64,000 bases of DNA from Vibrio gallicus (GTDB lineage Bacteria > Pseudomonadota > Gammaproteobacteria > Enterobacterales > Vibrionaceae), in the NCBI RefSeq assembly GCF_024346875.1, contig NZ_AP024872.1:682001-746000 (forward strand), in the 5' to 3' direction. The notes beneath the pieces are model-generated. The model was not told the origin of the DNA. It saw only the letters and a list, made by a program, of their open reading frames with translations, and did not search any database. Position 1 is the first letter of the stretch. Each line of letters starts with the position of its first letter. This document shows positions 8,119 through 16,748 of the stretch, piece after piece. The translations under genes were made by a program, and so were the position numbers.

Positions 8119-9476
8119 TGACTTTAATGGACTTAATCTTTACCGGACACTATCTGGCTAATATGCCAGACTTTATGTACGACCTATTGCCTGTATTGGT
8201 GTTATTCGGAGCATTATTTGTGTTTCTAATAATAGGATTGCCTATTGCGTTTGCTATAGGATTCTCGTCACTATTAACCATATTCTTAAATTTTCCAATT
8301 GATAAAGCTGCGGTACTAACAACACAAAAACTACTTGGTGGTCTTGATAACTTTGGTTTGCTAGCGCTTCCGTTCTTTATATTTGCGGGTAATTTAATGA
8401 ACTCAGGAGGTATAGCAAAACGGTTAATTAATTTCGCTATGTTAATTGGCGGACGTATGACTGGTGCTCTGTGTCACGTCAACGTAATTGCTAATATGAT
8501 GTTTGGTTCACTATCAGGCTCTGCAACAGCTTCAGCTGCCGCGGTTGGCGGTTTAATGGGCCCGATGCAAGATGAGAAAAATTACCCAAAAGGATTCTCA
8601 GCTGCTGTTAATATCGCTTCGTGTCCCTCAGGACTATTAATTCCACCATCTAATGTACTAATTCTTTACGCATTGGTTAGCACTAGCTCCGTTCAATACT
8701 TATTCCTCGCTGGTTACGTGCCAGGAATGATAATGGGACTATGTGTAATGGCTGGCGTATATTTGTTTGGACGTAAATATGATGTTCCTCAAGAGCCAAT
8801 TAAACTAGAACAATCAGTAGTTAAAACAATTATTGATGCTATACCTAGCCTTTTAATGTTAGTCGTTATTATGGGTGGCATTGTTGGTGGTGTCTTTACT
8901 GCTACTGAAGCGTCAGCGATTGCTGTGGCGTATAGTTTAATTCTTGGATTTATATATCGTGAAATAAAAGTAAACGACTTATCTCGCATCGTTCTTGATA
9001 GTGTAATCATTACAGCGATTGTTCTATTCATGATCGCAACATCAAGCGCAATGTCATGGGCTATGGCTTATTCAGATATACCAGCATTCATTGCTAATTT
9101 CGTTTTAAACTTTTCAGATAATCCAATTGCTATATTAATTCTAATTAATATTATATTCTTGGTCGTAGGTACATTTATGGATATGTCACCTGCAATCTTG
9201 ATATTCACACCAATCATGCTGCCAATAGCAACTTATATCGGAATGAATCCTATTCATTTTGGTGTAATGATGGTGTTTAACTTGTCAATCGGTATATGCA
9301 CTCCCCCTGTAGGTACTGCGCTTTTTGTTGGCTGTAGTGTCTCAGATTCAAAACTTGGTGATGTAGTACCTAAATTGATTCCATTATACGTGTTACTAGT
9401 CTTAGGACTTATCTCTGTTGTAGCTTTCCCTAGTCTTTCAATGTGGTTACCTCGACTTGCTGGTTATGCTGGCTAA
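8118..9476 (+). CDS. TRAP transporter large permease (DctM family)
   Basis: The 452-residue membrane protein forms the sodium-driven transport channel of the TRAP system. Family signatures are LALPFFIFAGNLMNSGGIA near residue 83, NMMFGSLSGSATASAAAVGGLMGP near 130 and a C-terminal GICTPPVGTALFVGCS. It is predicted to have about twelve helices. Translation is coupled to the Q subunit through a one-base overlap, and the binding protein follows 11 nt downstream. Confidence 0.92.
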   Translation: MTLMDLIFTGHYLANMPDFMYDLLPVLVLFGALFVFLIIGLPIAFAIGFSSLLTIFLNFPIDKAAVLTTQKLLGGLDNFGLLALPFFIFAGNLMNSGGIAKRLINFAMLIGGRMTGALCHVNVIANMMFGSLSGSATASAAAVGGLMGPMQDEKNYPKGFSAAVNIASCPSGLLIPPSNVLILYALVSTSSVQYLFLAGYVPGMIMGLCVMAGVYLFGRKYDVPQEPIKLEQSVVKTIIDAIPSLLMLVVIMGGIVGGVFTATEASAIAVAYSLILGFIYREIKVNDLSRIVLDSVIITAIVLFMIATSSAMSWAMAYSDIPAFIANFVLNFSDNPIAILILINIIFLVVGTFMDMSPAILIFTPIMLPIATYIGMNPIHFGVMMVFNLSIGICTPPVGTALFVGCSVSDSKLGDVVPKLIPLYVLLVLGLISVVAFPSLSMWLPRLAGYAG

Positions 9477-9487
9477 AGGATAAAAAA

Positions 9488-10444
9488 ATGAAAAAAATAT
9501 TATTAACGCTATCTGCTGTTGCGCTCACAGCATCATTCGGCGCTTCTGCAAAACTTCTAAAGCTTGCTCATGCAATGCCATTGGATCATCCAGTAAATCA
9601 ATCATTAACTTGGTTTGCTAAAGAAGTAACTAAGAAGACCGACCTTCGAGTTAAAGTTTATCCAAACGCAACTTTAGGTAGTGAACAATCGAGCCTTCAA
9701 ATGCTTCAAAACGGAACATTAGCATTTGCAAAAGTTGGCGGAGGCTTAACAGCATCATTTTCACAAGAATATAATGTACTATCTTTACCATATTTGTATA
9801 AGTCTGAAGCTGATTCAAAACGCATTCTTCGCGGCCCTGTAGGACAAGGTATATTAGCTTCATCAGAAAAAGATGGTTTCATTGGCTTAGCATTTCTGTC
9901 TAGCGGTTCTCGTGGATTCTATTCAAATCACAAGATTGAAAAAGCAAGTGATATTAAAGGCCTAAAAATTCGAGTACAAAATTCACCGATTGACATCGAT
10001 ACAATGAAAGCATTACAAGGAAGTCCTGTTCCTATTTCATCTACCGAAGTGTATTCAGCATTACAACAAGGTGTTGTCGATGGTGCAGAGAATAACATCC
10101 CTACCTATTTTGCAAACCGTCATTATGAAGTTGCAAAATATTATACCGAAGATCACCACACAATGATTCCCGACATCTTAGCTGTGTCAACCGAAGTATG
10201 GAATGGTTTATCTAATAAAGACCAAACTACTATTCGTGAAATAACCCAAGAACTTCTTAAGGTACAGGATAAATACTGGGATGCATATGTCGATAAAGCT
10301 CGAGACGAAATTATTAAAAATGGTGGGGAAATCGTAAAAGCAGATATTCCTTCATTCCAAGATAAAGTTAAACCTGTTTACGAAAAATTTGAGAAACAGA
10401 ACCCAGATTTAAAAGAACTACTTCATTCAATTCAAGCATATTAA
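9488..10444 (+). CDS. TRAP transporter periplasmic solute-binding protein (DctP family)
   Basis: Starting at ATG 9488 gives a 318-residue protein with a clean signal peptide (MKKILLTLSAVALTASFGASA). An upstream in-frame start at 9443 would overlap dctM by 33 bases and bury the signal, so it was rejected. AAAGGATAAAAAA supplies the ribosome site. The mature domain shows the DctP features KVYPNATLGSE, SSGSRGFYSN, KGLKIRVQNSP with the substrate-carboxylate arginine, and GVVDGAENN. It captures an organic or sugar acid and delivers it to the QM permease. The GntR operator upstream of the operon points to gluconate or a similar hexonate. Confidence 0.9.
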   Translation: MKKILLTLSAVALTASFGASAKLLKLAHAMPLDHPVNQSLTWFAKEVTKKTDLRVKVYPNATLGSEQSSLQMLQNGTLAFAKVGGGLTASFSQEYNVLSLPYLYKSEADSKRILRGPVGQGILASSEKDGFIGLAFLSSGSRGFYSNHKIEKASDIKGLKIRVQNSPIDIDTMKALQGSPVPISSTEVYSALQQGVVDGAENNIPTYFANRHYEVAKYYTEDHHTMIPDILAVSTEVWNGLSNKDQTTIREITQELLKVQDKYWDAYVDKARDEIIKNGGEIVKADIPSFQDKVKPVYEKFEKQNPDLKELLHSIQAY

Positions 10445-10455
10445 GAGTATAAAAC

Positions 10456-11220
10456 ATGGGACAATTAAAAGGTAAAAAAGCATTTGTTACTGGTGGTGAA
10501 CAAGGTATTGGCTTCCACACAGCGAAACAATTAATAGAATCTGGATGCGATATTTATATTCATTACTTTACTGGCACTGAAGGACCAGAAGAGCTTGTAA
10601 AATTAGCAGAAGAACGAGGCCAACTTGCAAAATTCGGCTATGCGAATCTAATTAATGAAACGGAAACTGTAGCATGCATTAAAGATGCCGCCGATTTCTT
10701 AGGTGGTATAGACATTTTGGTCAATAATGTTGGCGGTATCATTGCTAGGAAATGGCTTGGTGAAATTGAGCAAGACTTTTGGAAAACAGTGATCGATGTA
10801 AATATGACGACTATGCTAAATGTCACTCAATCTGCTTTGCCATACCTTAAGCAAGCGCCAGAAGGCTCTAGTATTATTAACCTTGCTTCACTAGCTGGTC
10901 GTTGTGGTGGACACTCAGGATCATTAGCATATTCTACAACCAAAGGGGCTATACTGACATGGACTCGTTCGCTAGCGGCTGAGTTAGGTGAGTTTGGGGT
11001 TCGGGTAAACGCAGTTGCTCCTGGCCTTATTCTTGGGACTCGCTTCCATGATAAACACACTACTAAATCTTCGGCAGAAGCTACCGTAAAATCCATACCA
11101 CTAGCTAGAGCCGGAAACTCAGAAGATATTGCAAGAACAATCACTTTCTTAGCATCTGAGTACGATGGTTTTATTTCTGGTGCAACTATTGATATCAACG
11201 GCGGCGCTTATCGCATGTAA
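10456..11220 (+). CDS. classical SDR-family oxidoreductase, probable sugar-acid dehydrogenase
   Basis: The 254-residue protein has the NAD(P) motif TGGEQGIG (residues 13-20), the NNVGG strand motif and catalytic Ser, Tyr and Lys in LASLAGR and AYSTTKG. It ends with the usual GATIDINGG segment. It starts 11 nt after the binding-protein gene in the same operon, so it probably oxidises or reduces the imported compound. Gluconate 5-dehydrogenase (IdnO-like) enzymes have the same size and fold, but generic SDR sequences do not reveal substrate. Confidence 0.85.
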   Translation: MGQLKGKKAFVTGGEQGIGFHTAKQLIESGCDIYIHYFTGTEGPEELVKLAEERGQLAKFGYANLINETETVACIKDAADFLGGIDILVNNVGGIIARKWLGEIEQDFWKTVIDVNMTTMLNVTQSALPYLKQAPEGSSIINLASLAGRCGGHSGSLAYSTTKGAILTWTRSLAAELGEFGVRVNAVAPGLILGTRFHDKHTTKSSAEATVKSIPLARAGNSEDIARTITFLASEYDGFISGATIDINGGAYRM

Positions 11221-11279
11221 TAATATTTAGGCGGTATTATTAGTTTAATATCGCCTATACTATAATAAAATGAGGCAAT

Positions 11280-11693
11280 ATGATTAAGTCAGATATTATT
11301 CATCCTGAGCTATTAAGTGTATTAGCTAAATGTGGTCATAAAACCCAAATACTGATAGCTGATTCAAATTATTCTTTTGTTACTAATTCACCTAAAGATG
11401 CTAAAGTTATTTATTTGAACCTTTCCAAAGATATGATTCCTTCTACGATTATTCTTTCTAGTTTAGTAAAAATGATCAATATTGAAAGAGCGACTATGAT
11501 GGCTTGGCCCGATAATTTTGAAAATACAATTGAATCAGAATATAAATCGATCTTAGATTCTAACAAAGAGTTAGAATTATTAGAAAGACAAGAGTTTTAC
11601 TCTACTGTTAAATCACCTAATACATTATTGGTAATAGCCAGTGGTGAAACCCGTAGATTTGCAAATTTACTTCTTACTGTTGCACCTGTTTAA
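11280..11693 (+). CDS. RbsD/FucU-family sugar mutarotase-like protein
   Basis: This 137-residue protein opens with IHPELLSVLAKCGHKTQILIADSNYSF. That reproduces the RbsD/FucU pattern of PELL..LA..GHGD.I.IADANFP, including the histidine and aspartate of the pyranase/mutarotase site. The usual GH-G-D reads GHKT here, so one acidic position differs. Family members interconvert cyclic forms of ribose or fucose. It lies 59 bp after the SDR gene, with a GAGG ribosome site, and is the last gene of the TRAP operon. A mutarotase in a GntR-controlled locus is unexpected if the substrate is only open-chain gluconate. Confidence 0.75.
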   Translation: MIKSDIIHPELLSVLAKCGHKTQILIADSNYSFVTNSPKDAKVIYLNLSKDMIPSTIILSSLVKMINIERATMMAWPDNFENTIESEYKSILDSNKELELLERQEFYSTVKSPNTLLVIASGETRRFANLLLTVAPV

Positions 11694-11745
11694 TACACAT
11701 AAATAAAGTATTTATAAACATAAGCTCCAATATCGATTACTTTCA

Positions 11746-11770
11746 AGTTGCTAGTATTATACTAGCAACT
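11746..11770. terminator. hairpin between the convergent mutarotase and EamA genes
   Basis: AGTTGCTAGTAT and ATACTAGCAACT are complementary around a single central base, giving a stem of about ten pairs. No long T run follows on either strand, so it is a weak bidirectional terminator candidate. Confidence 0.5.
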
Positions 11771-11813
11771 AAAAGTAATATTCACTATTTATTTCAACGC
11801 CCTCTGCACCCTT

Positions 11814-12716
11814 TCAATTACAACTCTTACTATTAGTGTTCAGATAAATAAGAATATTTGCACCAATAATCAATCCTAACCCTAGATATTGAAAACTGTT
11901 AAAGTAAATATCAAATAAAGTAAACTGCCAGATCGCAGTAAACACTAAGTTGGTATAAATCAATGGTGCCAATTGCGAGTTAGTTTCAGCTAATCGGTAG
12001 GCACTGCTGCGCCATACCTGGGTACCGATAATAGCGAGTGTCATAGCCAGCACAATCAACACAACGCTTTGGCTTGCTGACAACAGCGATAAGCTTAATT
12101 TTACCGTTCCAGTGTAATTAAAAACCGTTATTACGGGAATGAGTAGAATACCCGCTAGTAAGAACGACCATCCACTACTCTCCATCCCGCTCATGCTACT
12201 TTTCGATGTTCTATGCAAACTCAATTGAGAAACTGCGTTGAACATTCCTGACATCAGCCCAATGACAAGTGCGGGCTTAACAGTGAAGCCATCGTTCTCA
12301 CCAGCAAGAAAAATAACACCAATAAAGGTTAACCCAATTGCAACCCAAATAGTGGTAGAGAGTTGAACCTTGAATAAACAACGCTCAAAAATGGCGATGA
12401 AAATTGGTCCGGTGCTAAATAGTACAACGCTCTCCACCAGCGACAATGTCCCCAATGAATACAAGAAACAAAATTGACAGGCAGCTACCCCTAAGGCGCG
12501 AATTGTTAACACTCGCCACATGCCCCGCTCAGGTAAGCTGCGCTTGGCAACAAATATTAATGACAACATAATTGCAGCAGGTACGAAAAACCGTAGCAGT
12601 AATACACTGCCAGTCGCTATTCTTACGGTTAAGAATTTGGCCATGAGCCCTGCAACCGACGTGCACAAGGTGGAACCTAACATAAACGCTGTCGCACGAT
12701 GTTCTATTTTAATCAC
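11814..12716 (-). CDS. EamA/DMT-family transporter
   Basis: The protein has ten predicted hydrophobic helices arranged as two EamA repeats, which is the drug/metabolite exporter architecture. The substrate is unknown. The open frame extends to a TTG at 12770, but the first hydrophobic helix (ATAFMLGSTLCTSVAGLMA) and usual family N-termini suggest the GTG at 12716 (VIKIEHRA, 300 aa). A GTG at 12725 is another option, and none has a strong ribosome site. It is divergent from a LysR-type gene 117 bp away, the standard layout for a regulator controlling its exporter. Confidence 0.8.
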   Translation of the reverse strand: MIKIEHRATAFMLGSTLCTSVAGLMAKFLTVRIATGSVLLLRFFVPAAIMLSLIFVAKRSLPERGMWRVLTIRALGVAACQFCFLYSLGTLSLVESVVLFSTGPIFIAIFERCLFKVQLSTTIWVAIGLTFIGVIFLAGENDGFTVKPALVIGLMSGMFNAVSQLSLHRTSKSSMSGMESSGWSFLLAGILLIPVITVFNYTGTVKLSLSLLSASQSVVLIVLAMTLAIIGTQVWRSSAYRLAETNSQLAPLIYTNLVFTAIWQFTLFDIYFNSFQYLGLGLIIGANILIYLNTNSKSCN

Positions 12717-12832
12717 GATAATCACTCGGATAGGATTTAGTCGCAGTATAGAGAATATATGCCTTATCAATAACTGAATAATGCTAAACTAATCTGTAAG
12801 TAAAACTAACATATTATCTTCTGGGTTTAGCG

Positions 12833-13723
12833 ATGAGAAAGCAGGTTCCATTAAAGTCTATATACGCTTTTGTTGCAGTGAGCGAAACTGGCAGTATGAC
12901 TGCGGCAGCGGATAAAATTAACGTCAGTCACTCTGCTATTAGCCAAGCAATAAAGGCTCTTGAATCTCAACTAGATACCGTACTGTTTACGCGTATAGGC
13001 CGACGCATTGAACTGAATAAGGTGGGTAGAATTTATTATCAAAAAGTTGCTCCTGCCCTAGAGAGCATCATGCAGGCTAATCAAGAATTACTTAATAAGG
13101 ACCAAACTAGGCTCACCATAAATATGGTGAATTCACTTACCTTACATTGGTGGATCCCTAGGGTGAATCAACTACATCAGCTTGCGCCTAAGATGGATAT
13201 TCGTATCTCAAATAAGGTTGGAGCATTTGATCTTGAGCGGGAAGGCGTTGATATTGCGATTGTGCATGACTCAATTGAGCCGTGGCAAGACTATCACCAT
13301 GAACGTCTAGCCGATGATGAGCTGATCTTAGTCTGTAGCCCAGACTTACTTAATGAAACAAACCACAAGCACATACCCCACCTATTAGCCTGCTTTCCAA
13401 GGATCAATGTAGATAACGCGCGTCGAAGACAAGATTGGGATATTTGGAGCAAGGCTTATGGCTTAGCCAATCCAAAGCCTGAACATCAGTTAACGTTCGT
13501 GGCATCGGTGCAAGCCATTCAGGCTGCAATTCGTGGATTAGGCATTTTAGTGACTCATCGACACTTTGCAAAAGACGATATCGAGCAGGGGTTATTAATT
13601 GAGATTGGGGATGCGGTGATTAATCCCAAGCAAGGGGTATACGTGGTGTATCAACAAAAACTCAAGGAAAACCAACATGCATTGGCTTTCCTTGACTGGT
13701 TACGCTTAGAGTTTTCGGTCTAA
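12833..13723 (+). CDS. LysR-family transcriptional regulator
   Basis: The 296-residue protein has an N-terminal winged helix (SIYAFVAVSETGSMTAAADK and SHSAISQAIKALESQL, residues 9-46) and a LysR substrate-binding domain. The sequence WWIPRVNQLHQLAPKMDIRIS resembles the GcvA/AmpR branch. It is divergent from the EamA exporter, which it probably controls. The inducer is unknown. Confidence 0.88.
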   Translation: MRKQVPLKSIYAFVAVSETGSMTAAADKINVSHSAISQAIKALESQLDTVLFTRIGRRIELNKVGRIYYQKVAPALESIMQANQELLNKDQTRLTINMVNSLTLHWWIPRVNQLHQLAPKMDIRISNKVGAFDLEREGVDIAIVHDSIEPWQDYHHERLADDELILVCSPDLLNETNHKHIPHLLACFPRINVDNARRRQDWDIWSKAYGLANPKPEHQLTFVASVQAIQAAIRGLGILVTHRHFAKDDIEQGLLIEIGDAVINPKQGVYVVYQQKLKENQHALAFLDWLRLEFSV

Positions 13724-13746
13724 AAACGTTGTTATTGCGCAGTGGC

Positions 13747-14934
13747 TTACTCTGGACGTCTATGCTTAGGAACGTAATTTAAAACCGAGATCGGCACTTC
13801 TTTTCTTGGGGTAAAGCCTTCAATTTCTCTGCGCTCAATAAGGTGGCCTAAGCGGCTTTCTATCATGCATAGGTTCTTAAAGTTATCCTTTGAAACAAAG
13901 GATATTGCCTCACCTTTGGCATCAGCTCGACCAGTTCGACCAATACGATGCACGTATTCGTCAGCTGGGTAAGGTAAATCGTAGTTAATTACCGTTGGCA
14001 GTTCATGGATATCTATACCACGCGCACCGACACCTGTGGCTATCATGTATTGCAGTTTTCCACGCTTAAAGTCTTCTAACAGCTGCGCCCTTACCTTTTG
14101 GTTTCGGCCACTGTGAAACGCTTCTGCGTAGATACCGCGCTTTTCAAGTTGAGCCGCTAGTTTTGCTGCACCATGTTTAGTCTCAATAAAGATAAGTGCT
14201 TGTTCCCACTTATATTCATTGATCATATGTGCCAGTAACGCAGATTTTTTATCTTTATCTACTGTCACTAACCACTGCTCGATATTCGACTTAGACGCGC
14301 TGTGTTTCGCAATACTGATCTCTTGCGCATCATCGATAGCACTACGAGCTAATTCTCGAACGGGATTAGATAAAGTAGCTGAGAACAACAGATTTTGAAC
14401 ATCGTCTGGTAGGCGAGCAATGATCTTGTTGATATCTTCGATAAAGCCCATATCTAGCATGCGATCGGCTTCATCTAAGACTAAGGTTTCTACCTCTTCA
14501 AAATACACCGCCTTTTGCCCATAAAGGTCTATCAGGCGGCCTGGCGTAGAAACCAACACATCAACGCCCTCAATCAGCGCTTGTTTTTGCGGTGCGTAAT
14601 CTACGCCGCCATACAGCGCGGTAGATTTAAGCTCAGTAAATTGAGCATATTGTTTTATTTTCTCATCCACCTGAATCGCAAGCTCACGGGTGGGTACAAC
14701 AATTAACGCACGAACACGCTTTTTCTTAAGGGTTGTTGCAGTAAGTAATCGCTCAAGGATAGGTAGTACAAAACCTGCAGTTTTACCGGTACCAGTTTGC
14801 GCCGCCGCAATCAGGTTATCCCCTTTAAGCGCAATAGGAATGGCTTGTTGCTGAATTGGTGTAGGTTTGTCGTAACCCGCCGCTGCGATTGCATCGATTA
14901 GCGGTTTGCTAAGACCAAGATTAGAAAATGGCAT
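13747..14934 (-). CDS. DEAD-box ATP-dependent RNA helicase (RhlE-like)
   Basis: The 395-residue protein has a complete DEAD-box core: Q motif (GYDKPTPIQQQAIP), motif I AQTGTGKT, Ia PTRELA, TPGRL, II DEAD, III SAT, and VI YVHRIGRTGR. Almost no basic tail follows, so it is shorter than E. coli RhlE (454). It unwinds short RNA duplexes, probably in ribosome assembly or mRNA decay. Motif V is unusual: ATGVGARGID replaces the near-universal TDVAARGID, so the aspartate is a glycine. It is convergent with the LysR gene. Confidence 0.9.
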   Translation of the reverse strand: MPFSNLGLSKPLIDAIAAAGYDKPTPIQQQAIPIALKGDNLIAAAQTGTGKTAGFVLPILERLLTATTLKKKRVRALIVVPTRELAIQVDEKIKQYAQFTELKSTALYGGVDYAPQKQALIEGVDVLVSTPGRLIDLYGQKAVYFEEVETLVLDEADRMLDMGFIEDINKIIARLPDDVQNLLFSATLSNPVRELARSAIDDAQEISIAKHSASKSNIEQWLVTVDKDKKSALLAHMINEYKWEQALIFIETKHGAAKLAAQLEKRGIYAEAFHSGRNQKVRAQLLEDFKRGKLQYMIATGVGARGIDIHELPTVINYDLPYPADEYVHRIGRTGRADAKGEAISFVSKDNFKNLCMIESRLGHLIERREIEGFTPRKEVPISVLNYVPKHRRPE

Positions 14935-14980
14935 AAATTTACCAATAATTAGGCTCGATAAATGAGCACTGAAGAGAAAT

Positions 14981-15007
14981 AAAAACGCTACCTTAAATGG
15001 TAGCGTT
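14981..15007 (-). terminator. terminator of the APE methyltransferase gene
   Basis: On the minus strand AACGCTACC-ATTTAA-GGTAGCGTT is followed by TTTATTT. The hairpin starts 9 bp after the methyltransferase stop and separates it from the helicase gene. Confidence 0.88.
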
Positions 15008-15015
15008 AATCAGAA

Positions 15016-16083
15016 TTAAGCCTTGCGAAGTTTCAACAAGGTGTGGCCTAAACCGATATCATCGGTGCGCTCAGCAACCTCAAGCCCAGCTTCAGCGACA
15101 ATCTCTAAAAAGTCATCGCTACGATAAAAACGGCTATTACCATTGGCTAAGCAGGTAAAATACAACGAAGTCGCGTTGAGGCTATACTCTGCTGCTTCAT
15201 ATTTTTGGGCATCCCAAAATAGCTCAAGAATATAAACCGTATCACCCGCTTGTAGTTGACCTTTCACTCGCTTAAGAATACTTAATATCTCCATCGGAGA
15301 GAAGCAATCTAAAAACTGGCTCATCCACCAAACATCTGCACGTTCAGGTAAATTTTGCGATTTATCTAGCATGTTCGCAGGAAATGGCGTGAAACGAGAA
15401 CCAAAGCCTTGTGCTTCAATATTGCCTGTAGCAACCTCAAGCTGCTGCGGAAGATCAACAATGGTAATATCTACATCTTGGTCATGGTTAAAGCACTGCA
15501 ACGCCCATTTACCAGTATTACCACCAATATCGACTAAACGCTGCGGCTTGTCTTTAAACACCTCTTTTAATAATAGAGGGAAAGAGCGATCCGAGTAAAA
15601 GTGGTCAAACTTAAACCAGCTTTCTTTTGCCTTTTGCGGTAGACGCGACAGGCCTTGATAAATGGTTTCCCAATCACCTAGCTCTTTAAGACCTGCTGGG
15701 GTGCCCTCTTTAATCGCTTCAGTAAGGTGCATCATAGCGGCATAACAAACATCAGCTGTAAAATCTAAGTTAGCCTGCGTCATGCCATCATGTAGCAAAA
15801 AGTGTCCCATGTTTGCCAAGGAATAATTAGGCTTCTCCCACAACACAATATGCGCACTTAGCGCCATATCGAGTAACACCTTAACACCGTATTCTGAAAC
15901 CCCAGTTTGTTGCGCAATATCTACCGCAGACAGCCCTTTCGCGCCTGACTTATCGAGCGCTGCAAGTATTCCCAAATCACGTAATGTACGCGCGGTATGG
16001 AAAACAATAGGAGAAAAAGAAAGCTTTTGAGCTTCAGTCTTCGCTTGAAAAGCGTTGTATGGATCTTGATTATGATTAGACAC
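15016..16083 (-). CDS. apeB: SAM-dependent O-methyltransferase of the aryl-polyene cluster
   Basis: This 355-residue protein has an N-terminal winged-helix dimerisation region (residues 30-95) and a methyltransferase_2-type domain. The SAM motif I is LVDIGGNTGKWAL near residue 188, and VDLPQQLEVA follows. Related methyltransferases are constant members of aryl-polyene (APE) clusters, where they are thought to methylate the aryl head group. The ape symbol follows the E. coli/Xenorhabdus naming and is assigned by family and context. It is divergent from the main operon and separated from it by a repeat-filled gap of 1 kb, so it has its own promoter. Confidence 0.8.
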   Translation of the reverse strand: MSNHNQDPYNAFQAKTEAQKLSFSPIVFHTARTLRDLGILAALDKSGAKGLSAVDIAQQTGVSEYGVKVLLDMALSAHIVLWEKPNYSLANMGHFLLHDGMTQANLDFTADVCYAAMMHLTEAIKEGTPAGLKELGDWETIYQGLSRLPQKAKESWFKFDHFYSDRSFPLLLKEVFKDKPQRLVDIGGNTGKWALQCFNHDQDVDITIVDLPQQLEVATGNIEAQGFGSRFTPFPANMLDKSQNLPERADVWWMSQFLDCFSPMEILSILKRVKGQLQAGDTVYILELFWDAQKYEAAEYSLNATSLYFTCLANGNSRFYRSDDFLEIVAEAGLEVAERTDDIGLGHTLLKLRKA

Positions 16084-16340
16084 AGATAAACCTAATTGTG
16101 CGTGTTACTTAATGACTAACAAGGATAATAGAAGTATATCAACTTTCTATTAAATCACCTGATTGCATAAAGATTAATAGAGTACACACGACCACAAGTC
16201 ATTGATTATCAACAACTTAATCGCCATATAAATACAAAAACATCATCAAATGATATTAGTTTCGGAAGTGTACAATATACACTTGGTAAAGACAAATGTA
16301 GGGGGGCTGGGAGGTAGTTTATTCCATTCCGGGGGGATAT

Positions 16341-16444
16341 GTAGCGGTGTATCGATGTGTCGATGTTTCGGTGTAGCGATGACCAACTCCATAGAGCCAT
16401 AGGACCATAGGACCATAGGACCATAGGAACATAGCACCACAGAA
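16341..16444. repeat. 8-bp-phased tandem repeat, copy 1
   Basis: The 104 bp divide exactly into thirteen 8-mers. Five are GTNTCGAT-like (gtagcggt, gtatcgat, gtgtcgat, gtttcggt, gtagcgat). The single spacer gaccaact follows, then seven CCATAGGA-like units (ccatagag, four perfect ccatagga, acatagca, ccacagaa). The same order recurs in copy 2 at 16584. Because 8 is not a multiple of 3, the tract opens spurious reading frames on the minus strand; these are not genes. Confidence 0.9.
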
Positions 16445-16453
16445 CCGCACCTC

Positions 16454-16582
16454 GTCCCCCCGTCATGCCGGTAGTCTTTTAAGCCGGCATCTGTGATATC
16501 TCAGGTTCAATAAAAACAACACACTGAATTGCGCGTCGAGTGACCACAGATCCCCGCCTGCGCGGGGAGGACGGTGGAAAGG
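16454..16582. repeat. REP-like palindromic element between the two 8-bp repeat tracts
   Basis: The left end has CCCCCGTC and then the hairpin ATGCCGG-N11-CCGGCAT. The right end has CCCCGC-CTGC-GCGGGG followed by GAGGACGG, which mirrors the left CCGTC end. This is the layout of intergenic REP/BIME-like elements widespread in marine gammaproteobacteria. It has no coding capacity. Confidence 0.6.
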
Positions 16583-16583
16583 C

Positions 16584-16679
16584 GTATCGATGTTTCGATG
16601 TTTCGATGTTTCGATGTAGCGGTTTAACGATGACCAACTCCATAGGACCATAGCACCATAGCACCATAGCACCACAGAG
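16584..16679. repeat. 8-bp-phased tandem repeat, copy 2
   Basis: Twelve 8-mers: gtatcgat, three perfect gtttcgat, gtagcggt, ttaacgat, the spacer gaccaact, then ccatagga, three ccatagca and ccacagag. Orientation and order match copy 1, and the spacer octamers are 251 bp apart. Unit numbers differ (5+1+7 against 6+1+5), as expected of slippage. Confidence 0.9.
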
Positions 16680-16748
16680 CCGCCCCTCCCCCAACAGACA
16701 CTTTTTGTCTCTAACTTGCGTAATATACCCCTAAAACAGAGGCGCAAT

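Noticed and set aside
9443..9487. Upstream start for the TRAP binding protein
   Set aside because: It lies inside dctM, and ATG 9488 gives an intact signal peptide with a proper ribosome site.
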